Assembly: GCF_019048525.1 (NCBI RefSeq) | Contig: NZ_CP077371.1 | Location: forward strand, 1-47,918 | Direction: 5' to 3' | DNA: 47,918 bases | Source: Acinetobacter lwoffii | GTDB lineage: Bacteria > Pseudomonadota > Gammaproteobacteria > Pseudomonadales > Moraxellaceae | Shown: positions 47,452 to 47,918 of the stretch, one piece after another | Layout of the letters: each line of letters begins with the position of its first letter | Numbering within the stretch: the first letter of the stretch is position 1 | Made by a program: the position numbers and the translations under genes | The notes under the pieces: generated by a model | Database searches by the model: none | What the model saw: the letters and a program-made list of their open reading frames with translations, nothing else | What the model was told of the DNA's origin: nothing

Positions 47452-47918
47452 ATGACTGAAGCAAACAAGGTCGATAAACCTAGTTTTAATAAAGAACAAA
47501 CCGGCTATACCAAACTTGGCCAGACGTTAGAAACAAATCAAGCTGAAGTCAATTCGATTGAAAAAGCTGAAAATATAGATATTTCAAAAAGCACAAAAGG
47601 TATTAATCAAGATCCTGAAGAAACTAAAGTAACTGATACCAAAAAGCTAAAAGCTGATGACAGTAAAGAACCTAGTGAAGAAGGCATACCTAAAGCATTG
47701 CTCAATAAATATTATGTGGTAGATGACAAATATCACTTTAAAGGTAATCCTGAAAAAGTAGCTTTTGAAGATTCTGGAAAAGCTTTAAAAACCACAATTG
47801 ATGATAAACATATTGCTGCTTCAATGGTGGAGGTAGCAAAAGCTAAAAAATGGGAAACAATACAGGTTAAAGGCTCTGAAGAATTTAAACGGAATGTATG
47901 GCTTGAAGCTTCAATGAA
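47452..47918 (+). CDS. LPD7-domain protein, 5' part (continues at base 1)
   Basis: The first 155 codons of the gene completed at 1-811. The N-terminal 75 residues are charged and disordered. The domain begins at ALLNKYYVVDDKYHFKGNPEK and includes ISAS-like HIAASMVEVAKAKKWETIQVKG and the EEFKRNVWLEAS end, which is characteristic of LPD7. AAGGACTT precedes the ATG. It is the last gene of the virB8-virD4 unit and probably assists the separate relaxase encoded at 15.7-16.8 kb. Confidence 0.82.
   Translation, partial: MTEANKVDKPSFNKEQTGYTKLGQTLETNQAEVNSIEKAENIDISKSTKGINQDPEETKVTDTKKLKADDSKEPSEEGIPKALLNKYYVVDDKYHFKGNPEKVAFEDSGKALKTTIDDKHIAASMVEVAKAKKWETIQVKGSEEFKRNVWLEASM

Noticed and set aside
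1..47918. Antibiotic-resistance genes, insertion sequences, tRNA or rRNA genes
   Set aside because: I looked for beta-lactamase, aminoglycoside-modifying and transposase motifs and for tRNA-like folds and saw none.

Overview
The window looks like a complete circular conjugative plasmid of 47,918 bp, cut inside one gene. The reading frame that leaves base 47918 re-enters at base 1 without a break and gives one LPD7-type protein of about 425 residues. The host is very probably Acinetobacter. The DNA is AT-rich, it carries alternating XerC/XerD (pdif) sites bounding small cassettes, and it has a UmuD with a long N-terminal extension behind an Acinetobacter-style SOS palindrome. I saw no antibiotic-resistance gene, insertion sequence, tRNA, rRNA or CRISPR array.

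Layout. (1) 1.9-11.5 kb is the accessory part: eight pdif sites in strict alternating orientation, with cassettes holding a secreted protein, VapBC, a small protein, a tautomerase-like protein, a serine recombinase and a 4.9-kb creatine cassette (GlxA-type activator, creatinase, MHS-type importer, DMT exporter). (2) 11.5-15.7 kb has a second serine recombinase, umuDC and two further genes. (3) 15.75-17.6 kb holds a MOBP relaxase, a MobC-like partner and an RP4-type nic sequence. (4) 17.7-24.1 kb, all on the minus strand, holds KorB/ParB, IncC/ParA, four small genes each behind a near-identical promoter and leader module, and a Rep_3 initiator. By the nic orientation this is the leading region in conjugation. 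(5) 24.3-25.2 kb is an iteron origin with ten 16-bp repeats. (6) 25.3-27.3 kb has a TrbM-like gene, a small regulator-like gene and a decayed ColE1-type mob locus. (7) 27.4-30.6 kb is an extremely AT-rich, AGA/ATA-coded foreign island: a TPR protein, a 25-residue peptide gene and an MFS exporter. (8) 31.3-48 kb and 0-0.85 kb is a transfer block: topoisomerase (TopB/TraE), VirB1 to VirB11, VirD4, a lipoprotein and the LPD7 protein. A 236-bp direct repeat (one mismatch) flanks this block.

Two plasmid-wide control signals stand out. GTCCAC-2-GTGGAC lies inside the 17-bp spacer of at least six sigma70-like promoters, including that of the HTH gene at 1238, and probably marks a KorA-like repressor regulon. 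The palindrome TTAGTCATGACTAA occurs exactly 11 times plus five one-mismatch copies spread round the plasmid, several inside transfer genes. It is a good candidate for the KorB/ParB operator and centromere. Four leading-region genes also share a 5' leader in which two hairpins compete for one CCTGA segment next to the ribosome-binding site.

The strongest candidates for undescribed biology are the peptide/TPR/MFS island, the pdif-mobilised creatine cassette, and the repeated promoter/leader regulon in the leading region. The backbone recalls, from memory only, the roughly 47-kb pNDM-BJ01-type plasmids of Acinetobacter; I could not check this.
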